Shown here: positions 25,061 through 35,357 of the stretch, one piece after another | Numbering within the stretch: position 1 is the first letter of the stretch | How the letters are laid out: each line of letters begins with the position of its first letter | Assembly: GCF_902167635.1 (NCBI RefSeq) | Contig: NZ_CABHMS010000004.1 | Location: forward strand, 558,001-622,000 | DNA: 64,000 nt | Source: Chitinophaga vietnamensis | GTDB taxonomy: Bacteria > Bacteroidota > Bacteroidia > Chitinophagales > Chitinophagaceae | Direction: 5' to 3' | Notes under the pieces: model-generated | Databases searched by the model: none | The model's input: only the letters and a program-made list of their open reading frames with translations | Told to the model about the DNA's origin: nothing | Made by a program: the position numbers and the translations under genes

Positions 25061-27921
25061 TCATGGGAAGAGTGAGAATAATCATATTGACGATGTTGTT
25101 GCAGCTGGCGGCTGTATCGTTGTTTGCACAACGCAGCGGCCTGGTGTCTTCCGATGTGCTGTACAAGATGGCGCTCGAGGCGCGCAACGAACAAAAAGAT
25201 TATCCCAAAGCGATCAAGTTGTGCAAGAAAGCGCTGGCGCAAAGTCCGGACTATACGGATATCCGCATACTACTGGGACGCCTATACGAAGAAACCGGGC
25301 AGTACATCGCTGCGAAGCATGAATGGAACACTGCCCTGAAAACCGCGCCGGGCAACGAAGAGCTGCTGCATGCGCTCATCAACCTGTACGACCGTACAGG
25401 CAACAAGGAAGAGGCTTTGTGTTATGTGGATATGTTATTGGAGAAGCATCCGCGGGATAAAGACCTCTTGTTAAAACGTTACGGCATCGCAGAAGCGGGC
25501 AGTAATGTAGTAGAGCAGGCCAAGACCATCACGCTGCTGCGCACCTTGTATCCGAATGATCCGCAGGTGAAAAATGTGTTGCATGATTATCAGTTGTCGG
25601 CCGCCAATATGGGCAACAAAAGTGGTAACCGCAGCGGCGCCGTGAAGATGTACGAGCAGGTGCTGTTGCGCGACAGTGTGAATACCGAAGCCTTGCAGGG
25701 CATTGCCGGATCGCTGGAGGCGCTGGGCCGCCCGCAGGAAGCATTGCCTTATTATGAGCGCCTGCACCGCCTGCAACCGGCAGAGGAAACGTGGATGCTG
25801 AAGATATCTTCCATTCTCTTTGCCGCGCGGCAGTACAAAGCGGCGCTGCCCTATGCAGAAGCCTTGTACCGCAAACGCCCCTCCTCAGCGACATACAAGC
25901 AACACCTGGCCGACGTATATGCGGCACTGTTACCCACAGATTCCACCGCTGTTTATGCCAGTCCGCTGGTGAATTTACAGCCTGCCAACCGGGACGCCTA
26001 TATACAGTTGATTAACCAGGCTTACCGCCAGCGTGATTATACTGCGGCGAATGACTGGTGCAATAAAGCATTGCAGCGATTCCCGGGAGATGAGGAGATA
26101 TGGAGAAAACAGATCGGGATACAGGAGGCGATGCCCAATACGGCGCTGGCAGCGGCTACAGCATTGAAGTTATGGCAGCAGCGCCCTTCCGCGGTGAATC
26201 AGCAGATCTATACCGACCTACAACTGGCACATGCCAATAAATTAATGAGAGCACACAAAGAAGAAGAGGCAGCGCAGGTGTTACAGCAAACACTGAAAGT
26301 AGCGCCTGGGCAAGCTGCCGTGTTGCTGTCCTTATCGAACCTCAAAGCATTGCAGGGCAAGCCACAGGAGGCGCTTACATTGCTGGACCGGTTGCTGGCG
26401 AAACAGCCGGCAGATACTGCTTTGCTCTTCAAGAAAGCAGGTCTGCTGGAAGCGATGCAGCAATACGCCGCTGCGGCGGCAGTGAGCCGTGAGTTGTTAC
26501 AACGTTATCCACAGGATACGCGCTACCGCCAGGCTTATACCGACCAGCTGCTGGCTGCTGCGCGTCAACATATGCAGTTGCAGCAATACGATGCAGCCAG
26601 GCCGCTGTTGGAAGAGGTGTTGCAACAGGCGCCCGGTAACCGGGAAGCATGGAGCTACCTGGTGAATCTGGACATCGCCCGGAACCAGCCAGGGGAGGCA
26701 CTTGCCAGCACTTACAACGCATTACAGCATTTCAACGACGATTCCCTGTTCCTGCAAAAGCGTTCCGCTTTGTTGCAGCAAACGGGCAACTACGCCGACG
26801 CCTATACGATATCTGGCAGATTGCATCAACGCTATCCTTCAGATACCACTTTACGCAATATGTATCTCGACCAGCTGCTGGCGCATGGCAAACAATTGCG
26901 CGATAACCAGCGCTGGGACAGCGCCTGGCAGCTATATCAGACCGCTTATAGCGTAGCGCCGAAAGATACGACCGTACTGCAAAACCTGGTTGGCGTTGCC
27001 TTTGCACGCAAGCAATACGATACCGCGCTGGCGTATGCAGATAAAGGCCTGGCACAGGATGCGCATAATACCGGGCTGCTGGAGAAGAAAGCCGGCGCGC
27101 TGGAACAGTTGCGCCAGTACGGCGCTGCGGCAAACGTAGCAAGGCAGTTGTATGCCTTGCAGCCAGAGGAAAAGAAATGGCGGAACTATGCCGACCAGCT
27201 GGCCAGTCATTCCTATCGTAACCAGGCCGGGATCATATACATGCAATCTGTATATGATAAGGACCTGCGTCCCGGCAGTATCCTGTCTTTGCAGTATCTG
27301 CACCGTTACGACCGTGGTTCCATCATCGGCCGGATCAACTATGGCAGCCGCGAGGCGGGCAATGGCGTACAATTGGAGGCGGAGACCTACTATAAACACA
27401 ACCCGCGTTATTATTCCTATGGCTTGCTGGGATGGTCGCCATCATCGGTATTTCCAAGGGTGCGGGCGGGATATTCCCTGTTCCGTAATTTCAATAAAGA
27501 ATGGGAAGGCGAGCTGGGCGCGCGTTATATCCGTAGCGACAGTATGAACAACTATTCTATTGTAGCGTCGGTGGCGAAAACGTGGGGCAGCTATTGGGTG
27601 AACCTGCGCGGCTTTGCCACTACCGATGAACACCAGTGGTACCAGGCTTATGTATTGACGAACCGTTTCTATATGCGGGAGCGGCAGGATTTCCTGGCCC
27701 TGATAGGCAGTATCGGCGCATCGCCGGATGACCGGAGCCGTAACTTCCAGTTTGGCAGGGTGGCGGGTTTTACATCTACATCGCTGACGGCAGGCTACCA
27801 ACGTACGATCCGCGGGCGGGCCACTGCAGGGCTTTACGGCACCTGGACCCGTCAACAGACCGGTACTAATCTCTATATGAACCAGTATGATATCTACGCG
27901 TTATTCCTCTGGAATTTCTGA
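25057..27921 (+). CDS. TPR-repeat protein with C-terminal YaiO-type outer membrane beta-barrel
   Basis: A 954-residue protein. A signal peptide (1-25, ending LFAQ) is followed by about 17-18 TPR-like repeats (35-705) and then by a C-terminal region rich in alternating aromatic beta strands (about 715-954, SILSLQYLHRYDRGSIIGR through YDIYALFLWNF), resembling the YaiO outer membrane barrel; the last residue is Phe as in outer membrane proteins. The plan, periplasmic TPR scaffold plus barrel, equals PgaA, AlgK/AlgE and BcsC of exopolysaccharide exporters. It overlaps the synthase stop by ATGA and ends the operon at the terminator at 27963. Confidence 0.88.
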   Translation: MIMGRVRIIILTMLLQLAAVSLFAQRSGLVSSDVLYKMALEARNEQKDYPKAIKLCKKALAQSPDYTDIRILLGRLYEETGQYIAAKHEWNTALKTAPGNEELLHALINLYDRTGNKEEALCYVDMLLEKHPRDKDLLLKRYGIAEAGSNVVEQAKTITLLRTLYPNDPQVKNVLHDYQLSAANMGNKSGNRSGAVKMYEQVLLRDSVNTEALQGIAGSLEALGRPQEALPYYERLHRLQPAEETWMLKISSILFAARQYKAALPYAEALYRKRPSSATYKQHLADVYAALLPTDSTAVYASPLVNLQPANRDAYIQLINQAYRQRDYTAANDWCNKALQRFPGDEEIWRKQIGIQEAMPNTALAAATALKLWQQRPSAVNQQIYTDLQLAHANKLMRAHKEEEAAQVLQQTLKVAPGQAAVLLSLSNLKALQGKPQEALTLLDRLLAKQPADTALLFKKAGLLEAMQQYAAAAAVSRELLQRYPQDTRYRQAYTDQLLAAARQHMQLQQYDAARPLLEEVLQQAPGNREAWSYLVNLDIARNQPGEALASTYNALQHFNDDSLFLQKRSALLQQTGNYADAYTISGRLHQRYPSDTTLRNMYLDQLLAHGKQLRDNQRWDSAWQLYQTAYSVAPKDTTVLQNLVGVAFARKQYDTALAYADKGLAQDAHNTGLLEKKAGALEQLRQYGAAANVARQLYALQPEEKKWRNYADQLASHSYRNQAGIIYMQSVYDKDLRPGSILSLQYLHRYDRGSIIGRINYGSREAGNGVQLEAETYYKHNPRYYSYGLLGWSPSSVFPRVRAGYSLFRNFNKEWEGELGARYIRSDSMNNYSIVASVAKTWGSYWVNLRGFATTDEHQWYQAYVLTNRFYMRERQDFLALIGSIGASPDDRSRNFQFGRVAGFTSTSLTAGYQRTIRGRATAGLYGTWTRQQTGTNLYMNQYDIYALFLWNF

Positions 27922-27962
27922 TGTGCCGCCCCCGTCGCGGCGAGATCATAAAACGAGATAAT

Positions 27963-28004
27963 AAAAAATGAGAAACGCTCCGGAAGGAGCGTTTCTCATT
28001 TTTT
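27963..28004. terminator. Strong terminator after the polysaccharide operon
   Basis: GAGAAACGCTCC (27970-27981) and GGAGCGTTTCTC (27986-27997) pair perfectly around GGAA, flanked by an A run before and a T run after. Confidence 0.9.
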
Positions 28005-28091
28005 ATTATTACTTTTAATAGCAACGTGAACAACCAAAATCGTAACACATCGTTAATAATAGGCTTTCCTTGATTTATATATTTTTGTGTC

Positions 28092-28682
28092 ATGAGGAAC
28101 AATGAGCAGATTAAGTCTCTTTTTGAAAGGGTCTGCGCGGATGATATGCAAGCGTACAATGAGTTGTATCTTGCTTTATGTGAGCGATTGCTTCATTTCT
28201 CCGCGGCCATTGTTTCATCGTTCCACCTCGCCGAAGAAATTGTATCCGACGTTTTTATGATGGTCTGGCAAAAGCGCCACCAGCTGGGACATGTAGAGAA
28301 CCCCGCTGTATATCTGTATGTTGCCACCCGGAATTTTTCCCTGAACGCCTTACAACAGCAGAAGCGGCATTTGCATGCCAGCCTGGAATTGCTGGATACT
28401 ACCGCCTTGCTGATTGCGCCTGATGCCGAGAGCGGTATGATCTCTGCGGAGGTATCGCAGAAAGTGGAAGCCGCGATCCGCAGCTTGCCAGCCCGCTGCC
28501 AGTTGATATTCCGGCTGGTGAAGCACGACCAGCTCAGCTACCGTGAAGTAGCGGAGTTATTGAACATCTCTCCCAAAACTGTAGACGCACAGCTGACCAT
28601 TGCTGTGAAGAAAATAACCCAGGCTGTTCGCTTTGATCTATCCAGCGAACTGGCACAATCCTATCTTCATCTCGACTCTTAA
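28092..28682 (+). CDS. ECF RNA polymerase sigma factor (FecI/Bacteroidota type)
   Basis: A 196-residue sigma-70 family ECF factor. Region 2 (HLAEEIVSDVFMMVWQKRHQL, then YLYVATRNFSLNALQQQKR) and region 4 (LPARCQLIFRLVKHDQLSYREVAELLNISPKTVDAQL) are both complete; there is no extra domain. The next gene is a FecR anti-sigma and the one after it an STN-bearing SusC, which makes this a trans-envelope signalling locus: substrate binding at the receptor frees the sigma factor to transcribe the SusC/D genes. Confidence 0.94.
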   Translation: MRNNEQIKSLFERVCADDMQAYNELYLALCERLLHFSAAIVSSFHLAEEIVSDVFMMVWQKRHQLGHVENPAVYLYVATRNFSLNALQQQKRHLHASLELLDTTALLIAPDAESGMISAEVSQKVEAAIRSLPARCQLIFRLVKHDQLSYREVAELLNISPKTVDAQLTIAVKKITQAVRFDLSSELAQSYLHLDS

Positions 28683-28744
28683 AAAAATTTCAAAAACCTT
28701 TAGGGAATTGTTGACACCAACGTTGTCCTTTTAATATCAGTAGT

Positions 28745-29809
28745 ATGGACCAGGAAAGATTGTATCACCTGCTGGCCAGGGAAATCGCCAATGAGCTGAC
28801 CACTGCCGAGTCGGAGGAGCTGCAACAGCTGTTGCAGCAATATCCGCATGCTTCCTATATCCGGGAAGTGTTTACAAGGCGCTGGCAGGAAACCTCCCGG
28901 CAGGCGCCTGCACAGCAGATGCTGGAGCGGCATCTGCAACGTTTACAGCAACAGCCCGGTGAGCAGGCCGCAGACGAGCCTGCGCCGCGCCCTGTGCGCC
29001 GCATCTGGCTGCGAGCCGTAGCCGCAGCAGCCAGCATCGCGCTCATCGCTTTTGCAGGCTGGCGCTGGCTGCAACATCCTGTTGTACCACCGGCGCCAAA
29101 AGAACAGCTGGTAACGTTGAAGGGTACACGCTCTCATATCACTTTGCCCGACGGCTCCCAGGTATGGCTCAATGCCGGCAGCCGGCTCAACTATCCCAAA
29201 GCCTTTGCCGATAAGCAGCCACGCATTGTGCAGCTGGAAGGAGAGGCCTTCTTTGACGTAGCCGCCGATGCCAACCGGCCTTTCCGCGTACAAACAAAAT
29301 CCTTTACGATACTGGTAATGGGTACTGCTTTCAATGTACGGGCCTATCCCGGGGAAGACAGCGCCGTTACTTCACTGGTGCAGGGAGCAGTGCAAGTGCA
29401 GCTCGACAAAGCCGGCAAACAGTTGGTGGCATTGCGTCCTAACGAAAAGCTCACCGTACCGGCCAATCTCTTCGAACATTCTGATGAACCGGTAAAAGAA
29501 ATAGATAATAAAAAAATACCGCTGACTGTTTACAAGCAGCATCTCACGCAAGTGCGCGACAGCCTTGTATCTGAAACCGCCTGGGTAAAAAATAAACTCG
29601 CGTTCAAACATCTTGAACTGGAGAAAGTAAGCGCCATGCTGGAACAATGGTATGGCGTGGAGATCGGCTTCCGCAATAATAAACGGAAGCAATTGTATTT
29701 CACCGGCGTATTTGAAACGGATAATCTTGATAACGTGTTGGAGGCGCTCGCGTCTACCAATTCATTTTCCTATACTAAAGATGCAAGGGGGAAAATCTGG
29801 ATCGAGTAG
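28745..29809 (+). CDS. FecR-family anti-sigma factor
   Basis: A 354-residue inner membrane protein. A cytoplasmic N-terminal part (1-85) that should bind the sigma factor is followed by a membrane helix at about 90-108 (AVAAAASIALIAFAGWRWL), the periplasmic FecR domain (TLPDGSQVWLNAGSRLNYP, VQLEGEAFFDVAADANRPF, FTILVMGTAFNVRAYP) and a C-terminal DUF4974-like STN-interacting domain (LAFKHLELEKVSAMLEQWYG). It sits 62 bases after the sigma gene. A 188-base gap follows before susC. Confidence 0.94.
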   Translation: MDQERLYHLLAREIANELTTAESEELQQLLQQYPHASYIREVFTRRWQETSRQAPAQQMLERHLQRLQQQPGEQAADEPAPRPVRRIWLRAVAAAASIALIAFAGWRWLQHPVVPPAPKEQLVTLKGTRSHITLPDGSQVWLNAGSRLNYPKAFADKQPRIVQLEGEAFFDVAADANRPFRVQTKSFTILVMGTAFNVRAYPGEDSAVTSLVQGAVQVQLDKAGKQLVALRPNEKLTVPANLFEHSDEPVKEIDNKKIPLTVYKQHLTQVRDSLVSETAWVKNKLAFKHLELEKVSAMLEQWYGVEIGFRNNKRKQLYFTGVFETDNLDNVLEALASTNSFSYTKDARGKIWIE

Positions 29810-29997
29810 TCTTGTTTAAATCATGTAAAACCGTAACTATGGCTTAATTCACCAGTAACAAAGCTGATTTCGTCAACTTTTCCTTAACGGATAAAAAAAC
29901 GGGAAATGTTCGCACCATTCCCCGTGTATTTATCGGTTAACGGCTTCGTATTGTCTTTTGCGCAACAATCCAATTAATTAACCAACAAAACAAAAGT

Positions 29998-32900
29998 ATG
30001 AAAAAAAACACAGTGGACAATTGTGTCCCGCTGCGGCGGGGGCTGTATAAACTGTTAATTTTTATGAAGTTTTTTACGCTGCTCTTAACGGTCGCCTGTT
30101 TGCATCTGAGCGCTGCGGTACATTCCCAGTCGAAGATTACATTGAAGCTCTCGCAAGTACAGTTGGAGAAGGCGCTGGCAGCGCTGGAGAAGACCAGCAG
30201 CTACCGCTTTGTGTACAATGATGACAACATGCCGTTGCACCAGAAAGTGTCTGTTGACGCGATGGAGCAGCCGGTAGATAAAGTGCTGGAACAGTTACTG
30301 CATAATACTTCCCTGCGTTATCGCCTGATGCCAGGCAATATAATAGTGATTGCACCAGCCGCCATCGTAAGCAAGGATGTGTTGGTGAAAGGTACGGTGA
30401 TCAACTCCGCAGGCGAGCCACTGCCGGGCGTTACCGTGCGTTTGAAAAATACCGCTATCGGTGTGACCACCGATGTGAAAGGCGGCTTTGAACTGAAAGT
30501 GCCGGAGAACGCGGTGTTGGTGCTGTCGTACGTCGGCTTTGATCCGCAGGAGGTTTCGCTGAATGGCAGGGATCATGTGACCATCACCATGGAAGCTTCC
30601 AGGAACTCTATGGAAGAAGTGATCGTGGTGGGATATGGTACGCAAAAGAAGATCAACGTTACCGGCGCGATTGACCAGATCAACGGCAAGCAGCTGGCAG
30701 AGCGGCCGATCGCCAATATCATGCAGGGTTTGCAGGGGCTTAGCGCCGGCCTTAATATCACGTATAAAGGTGGCGCGCCCGGGCAAACACCCAAGATCAA
30801 TGTGCGTGGATTTACTTCTATTAATAATGATGCTTCCAATGCGCCGCTCATCCTCATCGATGGCATCGCTGGTTCTACAGATGACCTGATCCGCCTGAAC
30901 CCTTCCGATATCGCTACTATTTCGGTATTGCGCGATGCGGCATCAGCGGCCATCTACGGCGCCCGCGCCGCTTTCGGCGTGTTGCTGATCACCACCAAAC
31001 AAGGCGTGCCCGGCGGCCGTCAAACGGTGAGCTACAGCAATTATTTTGCACGGTCAAAGAGAACCGTGTTACCAGAGCCGGTTACCGATCCCTATATCTA
31101 TTCCCGTGTGCTGGAAACCTCTACCAACAATACACCCTGGACCTATGTAAATTATTCCGATGAATATTTTAAATGGGCGAAAGAAAGATCCGATAATCCT
31201 TCCCTGCCGGATACCCGCATCGATCCCAGCGATCCTACCAAATGGGCGTACATGGGCAGTAACAACTGGAATGATTACTTCTTCAGTAAATCCAATTTCT
31301 CGCAGTACCACAGCATTTCGCTGAATGGTTCTGCGGAGACAGCGAAGAAGATGCCGATCTCTTACCTGCTCTCTGCTGATTTCACCGATGAAAATGGCCT
31401 CAACAAGTTGTCGAAAGATAAATGGGATCGTTATGGTTTGAGAAACAAACTGAATATCCGCCCCTTGAAATGGTTACAGATAGATAACAACTTGAGTATT
31501 TATCAAACCAAGGCGGATGCGCCCAGCAACAATATCACCGACGTATATTACCTGCAACCTACGCAAGTGGCTGTAAACCCTGATGGCACCTGGGCCAATA
31601 CCGGTGCTGGCCGGCTGGCCGCTAAACTCGTGGATGGCGGTCGCAGCACGCTTACCCGCTTCGGTTTGCAGGATGTGATCAGAGGTGTTGCCTCGTTCCT
31701 GAATAACGACCTGCAAGTGACGGCGGATGCGAGCTTCAAACGCGAGCTCTGGAAATCACATGCCGACTATCGCAAATACCGCATCGGCTATGGCCCTAAT
31801 GACGTACGTGAAGAAGGCGGTACCGGCTCCGTAACAGAAAATAATACGATGGTGACGCAGGATGTTTATGACCTGTTTGCCACCTACAATAAAACGCTGG
31901 CGCATGACCATCGTATACAAGTGCTGGCAGGTTATAACCAGGAGAGCTATGAATCCAGTGTGGTGAACGCTTCCAAGGCAGGATTGATCTCGTCCTCCCT
32001 GCCTTATATCAGTGTTACAAATGGCGCCCCTACTGTTTCAGGCACCTATCAATCCTATGCACTGCGTGGCTTATTCGGCAGGATCAATTATACTTATAAA
32101 GATCGTTACATCATTGAAGGTAATGGGCGTTACGATGGATCTTCCCGCTTTTTGCCTACGGGCCGCTGGGGCTTCTTCCCATCTGTTTCTGCCGCCTGGA
32201 TCGCGAGTGAAGAGCATTTCCTGAAATCGCTCCGCGCGCTGTCTACGCTCAAATTCAGGGCATCGTATGGTAGTTTGGGTAACCAGAATGTGGCGAACTT
32301 CCGCCATATCCAAACTATCCCCACCGCTACTTCCGGATACCTGATAGGCGGCGCTGCCGGTTCCACCGTTGCTTCAGGCGCACCGCTCCTGAATGTGGAC
32401 CCGAACTCTTATACCTGGGAGAAGGTGATCACTACCAATGTGGGCACTGATATCGGTTTGTTCGATAACCATGTGCTGGCCACTTTCGATTACTACGTGC
32501 GCAATACCAAAGGAATGCTGACCGGCGGCGTGGAGTTGCCAGGCGTACTCGGTACTTCACCCGCGCCGCAGAATGCTGCCGACCTCTCTACCCGCGGATG
32601 GGAGCTGACAGTAGCTTACCGTAACAGTGTGAATGTGGCGAAAGATCAGCTGAGCTATGGCATCAAAGTGTTTTTGTCTGATGACAAGACCAGGATCACC
32701 CGTTTCAAAAATGATCAGCAGCTGTTGGGTAATTACCGTGAAGGCCAGACCATTGGCGAGATATGGGGCCTCACCAACGACGGTATGTTCCGGAATAAAG
32801 ACGAGATCAAAGCATTGGATGAAAGTGCTATCATTCCCTGGGGCGCGCTTCAGATCGTGCCAGGATGGCCTAAATACAAGGACCTCAATGGAGATGGCAA

Positions 32901-33525
32901 GATCGAACAGGGCACTACTGCCAAAGATCCGAAAGACCTCAGCATCATCGGTAACAGCAGCCCGCGCTACCGTTTTGGCGTTAATCTCGATGCCAGCTGG
33001 AAAGGATTCGATGTGTCGGTATTCCTGCAAGGTATCGCCAAGATGGACTTCTACCCGCATCACTATCTCTTCTGGGGCCCTTACCAGCAGCCATATGCCA
33101 ATATCTATCCCTGGAACCTGGACTTCTACCGTGCTACCGCCGATGATCCGGCGATGCGCGCTCAGCATTCCAAATCATACATCGCGGCAGGCCTGGCAGA
33201 CGCCAATACCAATTCTTATTTCCCGGTGCTGCAATCATGGCTGGCAGATAACAACTATGGCGCGGGCCTCGATATCCCGCAGACCAAATACCTGCTGAAT
33301 GCCGCTTACCTCCGTGTGAAGAACGTAACGATCGGCTACACACTGCCGCAGTCGTTCACCAAACGTTACCGCATTGCACGTTTACGTGTATTCGTATCCG
33401 GTGAGAACATCTTCGAGTTCTCCGCCATCAAAAAATACCTTGATCCCGAATCGATCACGGATGGCTATGGATGGGAATATCCCTATCAGCGCAAATATGC
33501 AGTGGGCTTGAATCTTGACCTGTAA
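29998..33525 (+). CDS. SusC/RagA-type TonB-dependent transporter with STN domain
   Basis: A 1175-residue outer membrane nutrient transporter. Order of parts: signal peptide (about 20-45), STN/secretin signalling domain (about 48-115), carboxypeptidase-D-like domain (about 128-195), plug (SMEEVIVVGYGTQKKINVTGAI), and a long beta-barrel ending YAVGLNLDL. The STN domain signals to the FecR protein encoded just upstream. The SusD-like lid gene follows after 31 bases. The substrate is unknown, but the metallophosphoesterase in the same operon suggests a phosphorylated compound. All parts look complete. Confidence 0.95.
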   Translation: MKKNTVDNCVPLRRGLYKLLIFMKFFTLLLTVACLHLSAAVHSQSKITLKLSQVQLEKALAALEKTSSYRFVYNDDNMPLHQKVSVDAMEQPVDKVLEQLLHNTSLRYRLMPGNIIVIAPAAIVSKDVLVKGTVINSAGEPLPGVTVRLKNTAIGVTTDVKGGFELKVPENAVLVLSYVGFDPQEVSLNGRDHVTITMEASRNSMEEVIVVGYGTQKKINVTGAIDQINGKQLAERPIANIMQGLQGLSAGLNITYKGGAPGQTPKINVRGFTSINNDASNAPLILIDGIAGSTDDLIRLNPSDIATISVLRDAASAAIYGARAAFGVLLITTKQGVPGGRQTVSYSNYFARSKRTVLPEPVTDPYIYSRVLETSTNNTPWTYVNYSDEYFKWAKERSDNPSLPDTRIDPSDPTKWAYMGSNNWNDYFFSKSNFSQYHSISLNGSAETAKKMPISYLLSADFTDENGLNKLSKDKWDRYGLRNKLNIRPLKWLQIDNNLSIYQTKADAPSNNITDVYYLQPTQVAVNPDGTWANTGAGRLAAKLVDGGRSTLTRFGLQDVIRGVASFLNNDLQVTADASFKRELWKSHADYRKYRIGYGPNDVREEGGTGSVTENNTMVTQDVYDLFATYNKTLAHDHRIQVLAGYNQESYESSVVNASKAGLISSSLPYISVTNGAPTVSGTYQSYALRGLFGRINYTYKDRYIIEGNGRYDGSSRFLPTGRWGFFPSVSAAWIASEEHFLKSLRALSTLKFRASYGSLGNQNVANFRHIQTIPTATSGYLIGGAAGSTVASGAPLLNVDPNSYTWEKVITTNVGTDIGLFDNHVLATFDYYVRNTKGMLTGGVELPGVLGTSPAPQNAADLSTRGWELTVAYRNSVNVAKDQLSYGIKVFLSDDKTRITRFKNDQQLLGNYREGQTIGEIWGLTNDGMFRNKDEIKALDESAIIPWGALQIVPGWPKYKDLNGDGKIEQGTTAKDPKDLSIIGNSSPRYRFGVNLDASWKGFDVSVFLQGIAKMDFYPHHYLFWGPYQQPYANIYPWNLDFYRATADDPAMRAQHSKSYIAAGLADANTNSYFPVLQSWLADNNYGAGLDIPQTKYLLNAAYLRVKNVTIGYTLPQSFTKRYRIARLRVFVSGENIFEFSAIKKYLDPESITDGYGWEYPYQRKYAVGLNLDL

Positions 33526-33556
33526 ACAATGACGGGGAAATTTTAAAAACAGTAAC

Positions 33557-35356
33557 ATGAAAAAGCTTTTCATCTTTATAATCACCAGTATTATCATAGC
33601 TGGTACGGCCTGTAAAAAATCTTTTCTCGACAGATATCCGCAGGATGCTATCTCTCCACAACTCTTCTTTAAATCAGAAGAAGACCTGGTACTGTATGTC
33701 AACGGGCTACTCTCCATGCCTGGTACCGGGATATACTACGACGACCAGAGCAGCGACAACATGGCCACTACTGCGGCCATTGAAGTAAAAGGTGTGATGA
33801 CGGGCAGCCCTTCGTCGCAAACCCTTACCAATGGCTGGGATTGGGGTCGCCTGCGTAATATCAATTATTTCCTGGACAATTATAGCAAAGCCAATGTAAC
33901 GCAGGATGTGAAAGATCATTATGCCGGTATGGCGAGATATTATCGCGCCATGTTTTATTTCGGGATGATCAAACGTTATTCTGATGTGCCCTGGTACAGT
34001 CATACCATGAACCCCGGCGACAGCGCACTGCTCTACAAGCCCCGCGATCCGCGCGCATTGGTGGTAGACAGTATGATCGCTGATCTGAGCTTTGCCGCTG
34101 CACATGTGCGCAGTGCAGTGCCAGCCGGTACACCGAATGTGTGGGCCGTTAAAGCGCTGTTTGCGCGCATCGCGCTGTACGAAGGCGTATACCGCAAATA
34201 CCATCCGGAGCTGAATCTGCAGCCAAGTGCCGGCCGCTTCCTCGATTCTGCGATCAAGGTAACACAGGATATCATGAGCAATGGCGGCTTCGGCATCTAT
34301 AATACCGGCAAGCCGGATAAGGATTATGCAGCGCTGTTCAGCACAGTAGACCTTTCCGGTAATAAAGAAATGATCCTGGCCCATCCTTATGATGTAAGCA
34401 AAGGCGTGAGCAATGGCGGTACCGGTACGGCCTTCGGCGACTATGAGCAATCGCCTGCCCGCGATCTCGTCCAGAGTTACCTGATGGATGACGGTACCCG
34501 TTTCACCGATCAGCCAGGATATGCGCAGATGCAGTTTGTGCAGGAGTTCCGTCATCGCGACCGCCGTCTGGCGCAAACAATCGCCGCACCTGGTTTTATA
34601 CGCGTGCCGGATACTAAACCGTATATCCAGCGACTGAACAAGAACTTCTCCGGTTATCACCAGGTGAAAGGTTTTATCAATACTACAGACAACAACATGG
34701 CAAATAGTGTAGCCGTGCCCGTATATCGCTATGCAGAAACCTTACTGATCAATGCAGAGGCGAAAGCAGAGCAGGGTACGCTTACACAGGCCGATCTCGA
34801 CAATACCATCAACCTGCTGCGCGCCCGTGTGCAAATGCCTGCGATGAACCTCGCCATGGTCAATGGCAATATAGATCCCGTGATGGCCGCCAAATATCCT
34901 GATGTGAGCGGCGCCATGAAAGGCGCTATCCTCGAGATACGCCGCGAAAGGAGAGTGGAGCTGGCCATGGAAGGCTTCCGCTACGACGACCTGATGAGAT
35001 GGCGCGGTGGCTCGCTGCTGGCGCAGCTTCCGGAGGGGATGTACTTTCCTGGCCTGGGTAAATATGATCTCACCGGCGATGGCATTGAAGATATCATCCT
35101 CATCGACAAGAGCGCTGAAATCCCTACCGACGATAAGAAAGAGAAAAACTCGCTGGGAGTGAACCTCATCTATTACAGGGCAGGCGCTTATGGAGATAAC
35201 GTGACCGTATATCTGAAAAACGGTACTGCCGGCGGCGCTATCGTTACAGAGGGTATGTCGCGCAAGTTCATCGAGCCGAAATTTTATTACCGTCCGATAC
35301 CTTATGCCCAGACAGTATTGAACCCGAATCTCAAACAAATTTTTGACTGGCAATAA
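33557..35356 (+). CDS. SusD/RagB-type nutrient-binding lipoprotein
   Basis: A 599-residue surface lipoprotein. Lipobox GTAC (Cys19) is followed by the classic SusD start KKSFLDRYPQDAISP, the TPR-like N-terminal half (YRAMFYFGMIKRYSDVPW, WAVKALFARIALYEG) and the C-terminal block (EIRRERRVELAMEGFRYDDLMRW). It closes over the SusC barrel and captures substrate. It is translated just before the phosphoesterase, whose ATG follows its stop by one base. Confidence 0.95.
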   Translation: MKKLFIFIITSIIIAGTACKKSFLDRYPQDAISPQLFFKSEEDLVLYVNGLLSMPGTGIYYDDQSSDNMATTAAIEVKGVMTGSPSSQTLTNGWDWGRLRNINYFLDNYSKANVTQDVKDHYAGMARYYRAMFYFGMIKRYSDVPWYSHTMNPGDSALLYKPRDPRALVVDSMIADLSFAAAHVRSAVPAGTPNVWAVKALFARIALYEGVYRKYHPELNLQPSAGRFLDSAIKVTQDIMSNGGFGIYNTGKPDKDYAALFSTVDLSGNKEMILAHPYDVSKGVSNGGTGTAFGDYEQSPARDLVQSYLMDDGTRFTDQPGYAQMQFVQEFRHRDRRLAQTIAAPGFIRVPDTKPYIQRLNKNFSGYHQVKGFINTTDNNMANSVAVPVYRYAETLLINAEAKAEQGTLTQADLDNTINLLRARVQMPAMNLAMVNGNIDPVMAAKYPDVSGAMKGAILEIRRERRVELAMEGFRYDDLMRWRGGSLLAQLPEGMYFPGLGKYDLTGDGIEDIILIDKSAEIPTDDKKEKNSLGVNLIYYRAGAYGDNVTVYLKNGTAGGAIVTEGMSRKFIEPKFYYRPIPYAQTVLNPNLKQIFDWQ

Positions 35357-35357
35357 T

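Noticed and set aside
33707-34660. 317-codon minus-strand frame inside susD
   Set aside because: The SusD signature residues are on the plus strand; no known fold in the antisense product.
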